From NCBI GenBank assembly GCA_900095165.1, contig LT606947.1, positions 1,829,414-1,893,413 on the forward strand: a stretch of DNA of 64,000 nt, in the 5' to 3' direction. The position numbers and the translations under genes are program-made. The DNA comes from Polynucleobacter necessarius (GTDB taxonomy: Bacteria > Pseudomonadota > Gammaproteobacteria > Burkholderiales > Burkholderiaceae). Of this stretch, positions 37,037 through 46,402 are shown piece after piece; the stretch's first letter is position 1; each line of letters starts with the position of its first letter. Below the pieces are notes generated by a model. That model made no database searches. It was not told where the DNA came from and saw only the letters and a program-made list of their open reading frames with translations.

Positions 37037-39040
37037 ATGGCTAAAAATACTGTCTTAATATTGGGTGATTCCACCAGCATGAGTGTGGGGATGGATGAAA
37101 AGACCTATCCCTTTTTTTTGAAAAACAGTGGAATGTGGCCCGACAAATCCACTCTGCTTAACTGCTCTTTGCCTGGGTTTACTTCGGCGGACGCTGCATT
37201 TTTCTTTTATACCTTTTATAGAAAGAAGCTCAAGGATCTTAGAGCCGTTATTATCTATCTTGGAAATTGTGACGCTGCAGCTAGTGAAATTAGGAAGGGG
37301 CGGCTTACCCCATTAAAAAACATTAAATTTGCCTTAATGGAGATTCTTGGATTTCATCCAAAAAAAACAAGGCTAAAGAATCGGTTGTTGCATTATGAGT
37401 GGAATAATCAATACGATCCATTGATTGAAATAGCGGAATCCCCGGAAGATTTTAAATACAATATTAAGCGAATAATTAAATCTTGCCGGAAAGCGGCAAT
37501 CCCAGTTGTGCTTATCCGTCCAAAAGCCAACCTGCATTTTCCGCCAGGTATCGGAAAGGGAAACTTTCTATTTTATAGATATGTAAATATAAATGAGAGA
37601 ATTTCTGGTCAGATCAAAATTCCTGATGTCAGGTTTATTGAGGCATTGCGCAAACATGAAAATGGAGACTTTAATGGCGCATTAAGTGAATATGAAAACA
37701 TACTGCTAACGCCAGGTTTGTGTGATATGAGCCAAGAGTATGCGCTTGTTGTTTTGAATAACTATGCAGTCGCCAAAGCAGAGTATGGTTATGCAGACGA
37801 AGCCATCTTCCTCTTAAGCCTTCTTATGAAGGAGAAGTTAAGTCGAAAGGAAATAATCTACTTTAATCTGGCCCAGATTAAAAGAATGCAGGGGCTGACA
37901 TCAGAATATGACGAGTACTTGGTTGCTTCATACGAGGCTGATAAATCTCTTTATAGAATACGGGCCCCTTATGTTAAGGTTTTAGATGAGCTAGCAGACG
38001 AATTCAAAAATATTGATGTATTGGATATGAGTAGTTTTTTAACAGATGATCTTTACCTTGATCATTGTCACCTGCTCCCAGAAGGGCAGTGTGAGTTGGC
38101 GGACAGGGTGCAATTGATAATGCAGAAGTTTTCTATTCACGGCCACTCGAATGCAACGATCTTAAACGCACTTTATAACCCAGAGCTTGGGCTTGGGAAC
38201 TTGGCAGAATTCAATGATTATTTCAATACCTATGCCCCTTACTCCGAAAATCAGATTTCGACAGAGGTTGCGTCGCTAACAATTCAGCTAGAGTCTTGCA
38301 TTCCACCCGACAATGTCGACCTAGATTTATTGGAGGCTACAAATGAAATTAAAAATGCTATAAATTACTGCCTTAGGCATCCATGCTTTCCTCGTGTTCA
38401 GGATGTTGTTTTAGCCCCCCCCATCTGCTCGTCAGATATTGGTAGGTTTCCTGAATATTTCATCATCAGGCACTTAATTCCCTACTTCAGATTGCACGAA
38501 TCAAAACCACATTTGTTTAATCGGTTTAATTCGACCTTAGGTCTTGTTCATGGAAGCGATAAGTTGTTGAACATACTGCCTGAAAAAGCAATTTCATTTG
38601 TAAGTCCTGTTGGTCCAGCATTCCAGATGGATAGTGAAAGCCAGCGGATTCGTCTAATTTTAGACAAGACCTCTGCTTTATTGATCACTCATTTGAAAAA
38701 GGGAAATCAAATATTTGAGCGAATAAAGTCAACAATTTATTGGTACGTTAGGGAGTCTCTCAGGTTTGGCTCGCATTCTCGAATTTCAATGTTGTACGAT
38801 AGATTGTTGCTTGAATATATTGCCGAGGGATTGGTTATCGCAGGCGTGCTAGACGATTTTCTTGTTGGCCATAATGCGCCTAAAATTATGCGACTGATCT
38901 CTTTTGTAGAGCGTGCTACGCTGATTCATGAAGATTTTTGCTTGCGTTTTACTAAAGGTGGTGATATAAAAAGCTTGCTCATTCAGTATGACGAAAAACT
39001 TAACGAGCTCGCTTTAGAGCTAGAAAATGATATGGTTTAA
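37037..39040 (+). CDS. Large SGNH-like protein with TPR-like insert and unknown C-terminal domain
   Basis: This 667-residue protein starts with VLILGDSTSMSVG, block I of SGNH hydrolases, and has a second block near residue 84 (LGNCDAAA). A DHCHLLPEGQ motif (Asp-x-x-His) closes the hydrolase domain near residue 340. Between them, about 200-310, lies a helical TPR-like stretch. The last roughly 320 residues match no family I recognise and are mostly helical. It precedes the carbamoyltransferase gene by four bases. It may act on carbamoylated or acylated sugar, or be a scaffold; unknown. Confidence 0.6.
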   Translation: MAKNTVLILGDSTSMSVGMDEKTYPFFLKNSGMWPDKSTLLNCSLPGFTSADAAFFFYTFYRKKLKDLRAVIIYLGNCDAAASEIRKGRLTPLKNIKFALMEILGFHPKKTRLKNRLLHYEWNNQYDPLIEIAESPEDFKYNIKRIIKSCRKAAIPVVLIRPKANLHFPPGIGKGNFLFYRYVNINERISGQIKIPDVRFIEALRKHENGDFNGALSEYENILLTPGLCDMSQEYALVVLNNYAVAKAEYGYADEAIFLLSLLMKEKLSRKEIIYFNLAQIKRMQGLTSEYDEYLVASYEADKSLYRIRAPYVKVLDELADEFKNIDVLDMSSFLTDDLYLDHCHLLPEGQCELADRVQLIMQKFSIHGHSNATILNALYNPELGLGNLAEFNDYFNTYAPYSENQISTEVASLTIQLESCIPPDNVDLDLLEATNEIKNAINYCLRHPCFPRVQDVVLAPPICSSDIGRFPEYFIIRHLIPYFRLHESKPHLFNRFNSTLGLVHGSDKLLNILPEKAISFVSPVGPAFQMDSESQRIRLILDKTSALLITHLKKGNQIFERIKSTIYWYVRESLRFGSHSRISMLYDRLLLEYIAEGLVIAGVLDDFLVGHNAPKIMRLISFVERATLIHEDFCLRFTKGGDIKSLLIQYDEKLNELALELENDMV

Positions 39041-39043
39041 CAT

Positions 39044-40894
39044 ATGACTCATACTTATGTCTTGGGAATTTCTGCCTTTTATCATGATAGTGCCGCCTGT
39101 CTTTTAAAGGATGGGGTGATAGTTGCGGCTGCTCAGGAGGAGAGGTTCACGCGTAAAAAGCATGATTACCATTTCCCAAGACAGTCAATTAAATTTTGTC
39201 TTGAATTTGCTGGAATAGATGTTGACCAGATTAATTATGTAACTTTCTATGAAAATTCTGCCCTTAAGTTTGATCGGATAGCGAAAACCTATCTCATGTA
39301 TGCACCTAATGGCTTAAGATCATTCTTGAAGTCAATGCCCATTTGGGTAAAGGAAAAATTTTGGATAAGCAGAGAAATACGTCAAGAACTTAAATATACT
39401 GGTCCTTTGATTTGCCCGGAGCATCATCAGTCTCATGGCGCAAGTGCATTTTTTCCATCTCCATTTGATCGCGCAGCTATTCTGACTATGGATGGTGTGG
39501 GAGAGTGGGCAACCTTGAGTTATGGAGTGGGGAAAAAAAATAAAACACGAATTCTTGGGGAGATTAGATTTCCGCACTCATTGGGTTTGTTATATTCCGC
39601 TTTTACTTACTACACTGGCTTTAAGGTGAATTCAGGAGAATATAAGCTTATGGGTCTTGCCCCATATGGAAATCCAATATACGTAGATAAGATTTATAGC
39701 CATCTTATTGATGTAAAGCAAGATGGATCATTTCGGTTAAATATGAAGTACTTTAACTACTGCGCTGGTTTTACTATGACTAATTCACGCTTTCACAAAT
39801 TATTTGGACGTGAACCGAGAAGGCCAGAATCTGAAATTTCGCAGTTTGATATGGATCTTGCCCGCTCTATACAAGCTGTAACGGAAGAGGTGGTATTGAA
39901 AATTGGCAAACATGTTCATTCAGTGACAGGCGAAAAGAATCTTTGTTTGGCAGGGGGTGTAGCGCTTAATTGCGTGTCAAACGGACGACTATACAGCGAG
40001 GGACCATTTGAGCGAATTTGGGTGCAGCCTGCTGCCGGGGATGCTGGTGGTGCGTTAGGCGCTGCGCTACATGTATGGCATAACATTCTTGATAAGCCCC
40101 GGACAAATCTGAAGAGCGATATGGATAGACAATTTGGGTCTTATCTTGGTTCGGATTATCACGATGAGGAGATTGAATTATCTCTTAGTCTTTTGGGTGC
40201 TAAATTTTCAAGGCTTGAAAAAAACGATTTGCCAAAAGTAGTTGCGGAGATACTGGCCAATGGAAATGTTGTGGGTTGGTTTAATGGCCGAATGGAGTTT
40301 GGCCCTAGAGCATTAGGCGCGCGAAGTATTCTTGGCGATCCACGCTCACCTCAAATGCAAAGTTTAATGAATCATAAAATTAAATTTCGAGAGGGGTTTC
40401 GACCTTTTGCACCTTCAATCTTAGCTGATAAAGTTGGCGAATGGTTCAAGTTGGGGGGAAAAGAAAATAGAGAAGATTTTTCCTCTCCATATATGTTGAT
40501 GGTCGGAAAGGTCAAGGAAGAGAAATTAACCCAAAAAAATGCATCTGATAGAAAAGTTATTGGTTTTGAAAGGCTAAAATTACCGCGATCGGTAATACCT
40601 GCCGTTACGCACGTGGACTGCTCGGCAAGAATACAGACGGTACACAAACAAACGAACCCGATCTTTTCGGAAGTTATAAGCGCCTTTAACGAAATAACTG
40701 GATGTCCTGTGCTAATTAATACGTCATTTAACGTGAGGGGGGAGCCAATAGTAGAGAGTCCTCAGGATGCCTATAGGTGTTTTATGCGCACCGGGATGGA
40801 TTATCTTGTGTTGGGATCATATTTAATGGCCAAAAAAGATCAGCCTGAATTTTTTGAGCCAACAGACTGGAAAGCCGAATTTCAATTGGATTAA
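39044..40894 (+). CDS. Carbamoyltransferase (NodU/CmcH/TobZ family)
   Basis: This family transfers a carbamoyl group from carbamoyl phosphate to hydroxyl groups, as in nodulation factors, antibiotics and exopolysaccharides. The 616-residue protein has the N-terminal kinase-like part (VLGISAFYHDSAACLLKDG, EERFTRKKHD), the HHQSHGASAFFPSPF motif near residue 126, and the YrdC-like C-terminal part (GPRALGARSILGDPR; INTSFNVRGEPIV). Length is normal. It lies between an SGNH gene and two small genes, suggesting the polymer carries carbamoyl groups. Confidence 0.92.
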   Translation: MTHTYVLGISAFYHDSAACLLKDGVIVAAAQEERFTRKKHDYHFPRQSIKFCLEFAGIDVDQINYVTFYENSALKFDRIAKTYLMYAPNGLRSFLKSMPIWVKEKFWISREIRQELKYTGPLICPEHHQSHGASAFFPSPFDRAAILTMDGVGEWATLSYGVGKKNKTRILGEIRFPHSLGLLYSAFTYYTGFKVNSGEYKLMGLAPYGNPIYVDKIYSHLIDVKQDGSFRLNMKYFNYCAGFTMTNSRFHKLFGREPRRPESEISQFDMDLARSIQAVTEEVVLKIGKHVHSVTGEKNLCLAGGVALNCVSNGRLYSEGPFERIWVQPAAGDAGGALGAALHVWHNILDKPRTNLKSDMDRQFGSYLGSDYHDEEIELSLSLLGAKFSRLEKNDLPKVVAEILANGNVVGWFNGRMEFGPRALGARSILGDPRSPQMQSLMNHKIKFREGFRPFAPSILADKVGEWFKLGGKENREDFSSPYMLMVGKVKEEKLTQKNASDRKVIGFERLKLPRSVIPAVTHVDCSARIQTVHKQTNPIFSEVISAFNEITGCPVLINTSFNVRGEPIVESPQDAYRCFMRTGMDYLVLGSYLMAKKDQPEFFEPTDWKAEFQLD

Positions 40895-40895
40895 T

Positions 40896-41057
40896 ATGAA
40901 AAAATTTATACTCAATGCGCTACTTAATACACTTTTTTTCATTATTTTCTTTCTTATAGTGACGCCAATAGGACTGCTAATACGTTTATTTGGAGTGGAC
41001 TTTATGCAAAGAAAAATCTCGCCTGATTCAGCCTCATACTGGCACAGGTTAAAATGA
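40896..41057 (+). CDS. Small SxtJ-like membrane protein
   Basis: This 53-residue protein has one hydrophobic stretch (about 8-30), then VTPIGLLIRLFGVDFMQ and a C-terminal SASYWHRL. The same pattern forms the C-terminal end of SxtJ-family proteins that accompany carbamoyltransferases, so this is a reduced, free-standing version. It starts two bases after the carbamoyltransferase stop and overlaps the next gene by four bases (ATGA). Function is unknown. Confidence 0.55.
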   Translation: MKKFILNALLNTLFFIIFFLIVTPIGLLIRLFGVDFMQRKISPDSASYWHRLK

Positions 41058-42862
41058 ATTTAAACAATAAACCCCCCATCTTAATTTTCGAGTGTGCAAA
41101 CGCACACGGGGGCGACCAGGATTTGTTAAAGTCCACATTTTCTCAGTTTGGCTTAATTTCGTATCCTAATAAACATATAAAGCTGCAACCATTTCATTAC
41201 GACACAATCGCTTTACCAGATTTTCCTTACTACGAAGTCTACAAAGAATTGTATTTTTCAAGGCTCCAGTGGATCGATTTAATAAAAGATGCGAAGAAAA
41301 ATTTTGATGGAGTATGGCTTGATATTTTTGATTGTTATGGCGTGCAGGTGCTAGAGGAGAATCTTGAGTATATTTTTGGAATCAAACTGCAAGCCTCGGT
41401 ATTGGATAATTTTGAAATTTATGCGGCCTTAAGGCATATTAATTTATCCAATAAAGTCTTAATGATTAATGTATCTGGGTATAATCTGTCTTCTATACAG
41501 GATTTTATTGCCCTTTTTTCGCATTGTAAGGTTGGCGAAATAATCTTGCAGGTGGGTCATCAGGCATACCCAACAGAGCTTAAGGATACCGGTCTTCAGA
41601 AAATTAGCGTCCTTAAGGCGTGCTTTCCTGAAATCAAAATATGTATGGCTGACCACATCTCTGCAGTAGATGATATGGCGTGTATATTGCCTATTTTGGG
41701 TGTTTCTGAAGGGGCTAATCTGATTGAAAAACATATTTGCCTTGATAGAGCTAAGGCTAAGTATGATCATTCAGCAGCATTAGAGTTTAACGAGATTCAA
41801 GTTCTTGTGAATCGCTTAACGGGCTACTCTCTTGCTAAAGGAGGCGCTTTTATAAGTCTCTCAGAGAAAGATTATTTAGAAAAAAGTATTCAGATTCCCG
41901 TTGCGGGAAATAGGCTAAATGCTGGATCGCTTGTAGCACAGTCAGACCTTGTGTATAGAAGGACTGGTCAGGCGGGGGCGAATTTTCGAGAAATTTTAGA
42001 TGCACAAAAGCTATACTCTGTTTTAGCGGATGATATTCAATTAAATTCAACAATAAAAACTAGTCAATTAAAGCCGGCACGAATCGCTACTATTGTCGCT
42101 TGTAGAATGAAATCATCGCGACTAAAAAATAAGGCACTAATAAATGTAGTAGGACGCCCTCTCATTGAGCATTGTTTAAATAGTTGCCTGGGTATTGAAA
42201 GCGCCGACTTAACCATATTGGCAACATCAAACCTGCCAGAAGACGATGTATTGGAAACTTATACATTGAATGGTGGAGTCAAGCTATGGCGCGGCGAGCC
42301 AGATGATGTAATTCAGCGTTATTTGGATGCCTGCGATGAGTATGGAATTGATGTTGTGATAAGGGTCACTGCAGATTGTCCGATGATTTCTCCAGAGATA
42401 GCCAAGATCTTGCTCGAGCAGCATTTTCGATCTGGGGCTGATTACACTGCTGCAAAAAATTCGGCCGTAGGAACTGCTTGCGAAATTTATAATACGGAAG
42501 CCTTACGCAGGGTGATTGGCTATCTAGGAAAAGCTGAGCACTCTGAATACATGACTTGGTATATGCAAAATAATCAAGATATATTTAAAGTTGAGCTTAT
42601 AGATTTGCCGCCAGAAATGCTTAGAGAGTACAGATTGACAGTTGACTATCCCGAGGATCTAACATTTTTTGAGCGCTTATATAAAGAGCTTGACCAGCGC
42701 AATCTATCGATCAAATTAAAAAATATTTTTGATGTATTGGATGAGTCCCCTGAAATTGCAGGTCTAAATTCTCACCTTTCGTTGGCATACAAGACAGACA
42801 AAATTCTTATAAATAGATTAAATCAGGCCACTAAAATTAATATTTTGCAACAGAGTTTGTAA
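41054..42862 (+). CDS. Fusion of NeuB-like synthase and cytidylyltransferase
   Basis: This 602-residue protein joins two enzyme types. Residues about 1-335 are a divergent NeuB/PseI-like synthase: IFECANAHGGDQ, KLQPF, then a SAF-like end (QIPVAGNRLNAG) that follows IEKHICLDRAKAKYDH. Residues about 345-590 are a cytidylyltransferase of the SpsF/CMP-NeuA type: RIATIVACRMKSSRLKNKAL, then RVTADCPMISPE. The Glu, His and Lys ligands of NeuB are still there, but the surrounding motif differs from PseI (48865), so its substrate is probably different. Because no separate pseF is seen, the second half could supply CMP-activation. It follows a tiny gene with a four-base overlap and precedes pseG by one base. 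Confidence 0.75.
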   Translation: MNLNNKPPILIFECANAHGGDQDLLKSTFSQFGLISYPNKHIKLQPFHYDTIALPDFPYYEVYKELYFSRLQWIDLIKDAKKNFDGVWLDIFDCYGVQVLEENLEYIFGIKLQASVLDNFEIYAALRHINLSNKVLMINVSGYNLSSIQDFIALFSHCKVGEIILQVGHQAYPTELKDTGLQKISVLKACFPEIKICMADHISAVDDMACILPILGVSEGANLIEKHICLDRAKAKYDHSAALEFNEIQVLVNRLTGYSLAKGGAFISLSEKDYLEKSIQIPVAGNRLNAGSLVAQSDLVYRRTGQAGANFREILDAQKLYSVLADDIQLNSTIKTSQLKPARIATIVACRMKSSRLKNKALINVVGRPLIEHCLNSCLGIESADLTILATSNLPEDDVLETYTLNGGVKLWRGEPDDVIQRYLDACDEYGIDVVIRVTADCPMISPEIAKILLEQHFRSGADYTAAKNSAVGTACEIYNTEALRRVIGYLGKAEHSEYMTWYMQNNQDIFKVELIDLPPEMLREYRLTVDYPEDLTFFERLYKELDQRNLSIKLKNIFDVLDESPEIAGLNSHLSLAYKTDKILINRLNQATKINILQQSL

Positions 42863-42863
42863 T

Positions 42864-43970
42864 GTGAATGTAATCTTTAGGGTTGATGCATCATTTGAGA
42901 TCGGAAATGGTCATGTAATGCGTTGCCTGACTCTTGCGATCGCACTAGAGAGTTGTGGCGCGCGATGTAGTTTTATTTGTAGAGATCTTCCGGGGAATTT
43001 GATTAATCTAATTCGTAGTCGGGGATTTAATGTAGATGTTTTACCTGCTCCATTAGAAGATTTTCCTAATGCAGGCTTGCAAAGCAAGGGTGGCATCGAT
43101 TACTCTTTATGGCTTGGAGTGGATTCCAAAACGGATTTGGTTCAAACGCAAATGGCAATTAAAGGCGAGCATCCAGACCGCTTGGTTGTTGATCATTATG
43201 GTCTAAATAAGCCATGGGAGAGTGCAGCACGAGCTTCATGTCATAAGCTTATAGTAATTGATGATCTTGTTGATAGATTCCATGATTGTGACCTCTTAAT
43301 AAATCAAAATTTTGGCGCTACAAAAATAGCATATGAAGGACTAGTCCCTTCTAATTGCAAGATTCTGGCAGGAGAGAAGTACGCCTTATTGCGAAGAGAG
43401 TTTGCTGAATTTAGATCGTTAAGTTTACTTCGACGTGACTCTCCGCTTGTAAAGAATATCCTAATCACTATGGGTGGCGTTGATCAAAAAAATATAACCA
43501 CTTTAGTCCTGCGCGTTATAGAGGCTTGTTATTTCCCTGAGGATATTAAATTCACTGTAGTTATGGGTCCGAATGCACCATGGATTGATGATGTAAGGAA
43601 TTTCGCCGAGAGTATGAGCAAGCCTGTTTGTATTAGAGTTAATGTTGAAAATATGGCGGGATTGATGGCAGGAAGTGATCTAGTTATCGCTGCGGCAGGG
43701 AGTACAACATGGGAGCTCTGCTGCTTGGGTGTGCCGGCGATTATGATTGTTTTAGCCGACAATCAGCTGGCGACAGCAAATAGGCTTCAAAAAGAGCTCA
43801 TTTCGATGATTCTTGAGATTACCCATAATTTTGAGGATGAGTTGAAGCGTGGTATGGAGCATATTATTAACAATGCATCAGTGCAAATTAGTCTTAGTAA
43901 AAAATCTAGGCGAATAATTGATGGACTTGGCTCCCTTCGAGTTGCATCCGCCGTTAGCGATGGAGCTTAA
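42864..43970 (+). CDS. pseG: PseG-like nucleotide-sugar hydrolase
   Basis: PseG removes UDP from the diacetamido-trideoxy-altropyranose in the pseudaminic pathway. The 368-residue protein starts IFRVDASFEIGNGHVMRC, with the catalytic His near residue 17, then VDHYGLNKPWE and a GT-B like C-terminal half (ILITMGGVDQKN; AGSTTWELCCLGVP). It starts at GTG, one base after the fusion gene stop. The C-terminal part continues beyond the typical length by some tens of residues without a new domain. Confidence 0.88.
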   Translation: MNVIFRVDASFEIGNGHVMRCLTLAIALESCGARCSFICRDLPGNLINLIRSRGFNVDVLPAPLEDFPNAGLQSKGGIDYSLWLGVDSKTDLVQTQMAIKGEHPDRLVVDHYGLNKPWESAARASCHKLIVIDDLVDRFHDCDLLINQNFGATKIAYEGLVPSNCKILAGEKYALLRREFAEFRSLSLLRRDSPLVKNILITMGGVDQKNITTLVLRVIEACYFPEDIKFTVVMGPNAPWIDDVRNFAESMSKPVCIRVNVENMAGLMAGSDLVIAAAGSTTWELCCLGVPAIMIVLADNQLATANRLQKELISMILEITHNFEDELKRGMEHIINNASVQISLSKKSRRIIDGLGSLRVASAVSDGA

Positions 43971-44065
43971 TCTTAGGCGAGTGCATCGAGATTCTTAAAT
44001 TACGTAATAATTTTCGGAAAAACTCCATCGAATATTTAGATCTTATACCTTACAAAATTAACACA

Positions 44066-44611
44066 ATGTTTAAATTTAGAAAAATGGAAAGAAATGACCA
44101 GCCTCAAATATTGAGATGGCGGAGTAGCCCTCATGTTTCAAGGTATATGCTGACTGATGTTGTTTATGACTTGGATAGACAATACCGTTGGTTTGATAAG
44201 ATTAGTCAATCACAAAATGACATGTATTGGGTAATTGAATACAGCTCTAAGCCTATTGGTATTATAAGTTTGACAGAAATTGATTGCGTGAATCGTCATG
44301 CAAGTTGGGGGCTATATCTTGGAGAAAAGCTTGAGATGCCCGTAGGGGGGCTTATACCTTTTTATTTCTACAACTATATTTTTTTAGTTAGCGATTTGGG
44401 CTTACATAAGCTTCATGGAAAGGTTGTGCAGGGCAATAATAGTATTTTAAAAAATCATAAAATCTGTGGTTATAGAGAGGTGGGGGTTTATAGAGAGCAT
44501 CTACTCAGAAATGGGGAGTATCTTGATGTTTATATAGTTGAGCTGTTTCGGGAAAAATGGTTGGAAAGGTCTCATAAATACTCTAAATATGTTGCGGAGT
44601 TTGAAAGATAA
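44066..44611 (+). CDS. pseH: PseH-like N-acetyltransferase
   Basis: This is a 181-residue GNAT protein matching PseH, which acetylates the 4-amino group of the altrosamine. It contains RKMERNDQPQILRWRSSP at the N-terminus and the CoA-binding stretch around LGLHKLHGKVVQGNNSILKNHKICGY (split about residues 113-138). In this cluster the acyl donor may not be acetyl-CoA, because the next five genes make acyl carrier protein and acyl-activating enzymes. The gene starts at ATG 44066 after a 95-base gap. Confidence 0.85.
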   Translation: MFKFRKMERNDQPQILRWRSSPHVSRYMLTDVVYDLDRQYRWFDKISQSQNDMYWVIEYSSKPIGIISLTEIDCVNRHASWGLYLGEKLEMPVGGLIPFYFYNYIFLVSDLGLHKLHGKVVQGNNSILKNHKICGYREVGVYREHLLRNGEYLDVYIVELFREKWLERSHKYSKYVAEFER

Positions 44612-44673
44612 TAATTTATTATCAAGTAAAGCCTAGTAATAACTGATTTATATAAAGAAAAAGGAGTTCTATT

Positions 44674-44973
44674 TTGGATCGAAAGAAAATTTTAGATTTG
44701 GTATTGTTGGCCGCGCACGATATTAATAATGAAAGAATTTTAGACGAGCAATTCGAAGTTTCGGAAAATACTTTGCTATTTGGTGCCGGAGCTCAATTAG
44801 ATTCATTATCGCTAGTTTCGTTGATTGTAGATGTTGAGAGTATGGTTTCGGAATTAATAGGCAGGGATGTATCACTGACTGATGATCGTGCCATGATCCA
44901 AGCCGTGTCTCCTTTTACAAGTATTGCTACGTTAACCGATTATATTTGCTTGTTATTGCAAGAGAGCGAATGA
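44674..44973 (+). CDS. Acyl carrier protein
   Basis: This 99-residue ACP has Asp43-Ser44-Leu45, the phosphopantetheine attachment motif, in QLDSLSLVSLIVDVE, and helical repeats around it. It starts at TTG 44674 after an AAGGAG Shine-Dalgarno. It is not the housekeeping AcpP: it differs in the motif surroundings and is embedded in the glycan locus. It is followed, with a four-base overlap, by an SDR reductase. It probably carries the acyl chain made by the neighbouring KASIII-like enzyme and ligase. Confidence 0.88.
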   Translation: MDRKKILDLVLLAAHDINNERILDEQFEVSENTLLFGAGAQLDSLSLVSLIVDVESMVSELIGRDVSLTDDRAMIQAVSPFTSIATLTDYICLLLQESE

Positions 44974-45689
44974 TTAGGAGCTCTTTATATCAAGACAGAT
45001 TTATTTTAGTTACTGGCAGTCGTCGAGGATTGGGTCGACTACTTACTGAGTATTTTTTGGCACGCGGAGCAATAGTGGCTGGATTTTCTCGTGGTGAGTC
45101 GACTATTTGTAATCCAAACTATATTCATATTAAGGTGGATATTTCAGTCCCCAGCTCTTTGCAGCGGGCTTTCATGCAACTCAGAAAGCATACAGAGTCC
45201 ATAGATATTGTTATAAATAATGCAGCTGTTATTACAGCTCAGTATGCAATGATTATGCCAATTGCTGCTGCACAGGCAATGTTAAATACCAATTTAATGG
45301 GTTCTTTTCTTGTATCTCGTGAGGCTTCAAAGATGATGCGTAAGAAAAAATGGGGTCGTATCATCAATATTAGTTCAATGGCCGCTACACTGGAACCGAT
45401 TGGGGATTCTATTTATGCGGCCAGCAAAGTGGGCTTAACAACATGCACAAATATAATGGCCAAAGAATTGGCCCCGTTAAACATAACATGCAATACTTTA
45501 GGCGTCACCGCTATTGAAACCGATATGCTTGCTCAGCTTCCGTTGGATAAAATTCAAGAGATAATTGACAAATTACCAATTTCTCGTTTTGCAACGCCCG
45601 ATGATATATTTAACGTTATAGATTTTTTCTTGGATGAGCGGAGTTCTTATATTTCGGCCCAGACTATTTATCTTGGTGGCTTGAATTAA
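44970..45689 (+). CDS. SDR-family reductase (FabG-like)
   Basis: This 239-residue protein has ILVTGSRRGLGRLL near the N-terminus, NNAAV, the catalytic Ser in NISSMAATLEPIGD, and the YAASK Tyr/Lys pair. It matches the FabG-like 3-ketoacyl-ACP reductase or related SDR. The start at ATG 44970 overlaps the ACP stop (ATGA), which is why the longer upstream reading is not chosen. Beside an ACP and a KASIII it would reduce a 3-keto group to 3-hydroxy on the acyl chain. Confidence 0.85.
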   Translation: MIRSSLYQDRFILVTGSRRGLGRLLTEYFLARGAIVAGFSRGESTICNPNYIHIKVDISVPSSLQRAFMQLRKHTESIDIVINNAAVITAQYAMIMPIAAAQAMLNTNLMGSFLVSREASKMMRKKKWGRIINISSMAATLEPIGDSIYAASKVGLTTCTNIMAKELAPLNITCNTLGVTAIETDMLAQLPLDKIQEIIDKLPISRFATPDDIFNVIDFFLDERSSYISAQTIYLGGLN

Positions 45690-46375
45690 TGAAGGCAATT
45701 GAAATTGGAAATTGGGGAGGAGGGGTAATAATCCGAATTACTAGCGGAATTTTTCCATCAAACGCTTATGTTTGCGAAGCTGATGTTCCAGGCGGATGCA
45801 TTCTAATAGACCCTGGATTGGATTGGCAGGCAATCGATAATTGCATGAAAGATCGCGGGCTATCGCCCCATCAAATTTATTGCACTCATGGACATTTTGA
45901 TCACGCTGGAAGCGCTTCTTTTTTTCAAACAAAATACAAATCTGAAGTTTTTTTGCATAAAAATGATGAGCGTACCCTCAAGTCATCAAATTTTTTGCTG
46001 ATGATACTTGGGGTTTCGCAAAGAATTGATTTGCCTAAAGCTACTTTTGTAGGAGATGGATTCCATGGCGATATTAGTAAGCATGCAATAACTTTTCTGC
46101 CTGCTCCAGGACACACTCCCGGATCATGTGTTCTGGGGTTAGGGAATGCATGGTTTACTGGTGATACTTTATATAGTCGTGGCGTTGGTTTATCAAAAAT
46201 GCCGGGCGAAGATGCTGATATTCTAAAAAAATCCATTCTAAATCTATGGGGTGGCCTCACGGCTAATCGATATATTTACCCTGGGCATGGAGATTTTTCA
46301 GATGGGATGTCTATTCGCGCTAACAATACTTTGCTATTGGATTTCTTGGGAATTGACAGGGCCCTAGATGTCTAA
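45689..46375 (+). CDS. Metallo-beta-lactamase-fold hydrolase
   Basis: This 228-residue protein has the THGHFDH metal motif at about residues 66-72, GHTPGS near residue 144, a GDTLYSRG motif, and PGHGDFSDG near the C-terminus. This fold includes glyoxalase II, thioesterases of the PqsE type and other hydrolases. In this island it may be a thioesterase that releases the acyl group from ACP, or an unrelated hydrolase. It overlaps the SDR gene by one base. Confidence 0.8.
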   Translation: MKAIEIGNWGGGVIIRITSGIFPSNAYVCEADVPGGCILIDPGLDWQAIDNCMKDRGLSPHQIYCTHGHFDHAGSASFFQTKYKSEVFLHKNDERTLKSSNFLLMILGVSQRIDLPKATFVGDGFHGDISKHAITFLPAPGHTPGSCVLGLGNAWFTGDTLYSRGVGLSKMPGEDADILKKSILNLWGGLTANRYIYPGHGDFSDGMSIRANNTLLLDFLGIDRALDV

Positions 46376-46402
46376 GAAGTTTTAAAATCATATCTTTTTA
46401 AA

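Noticed and set aside
41054..42862. Fusion caused by misassembly of two genes
   Set aside because: The linker is continuous and in frame, with no stop or adapter sequence, and codon use is uniform across it.
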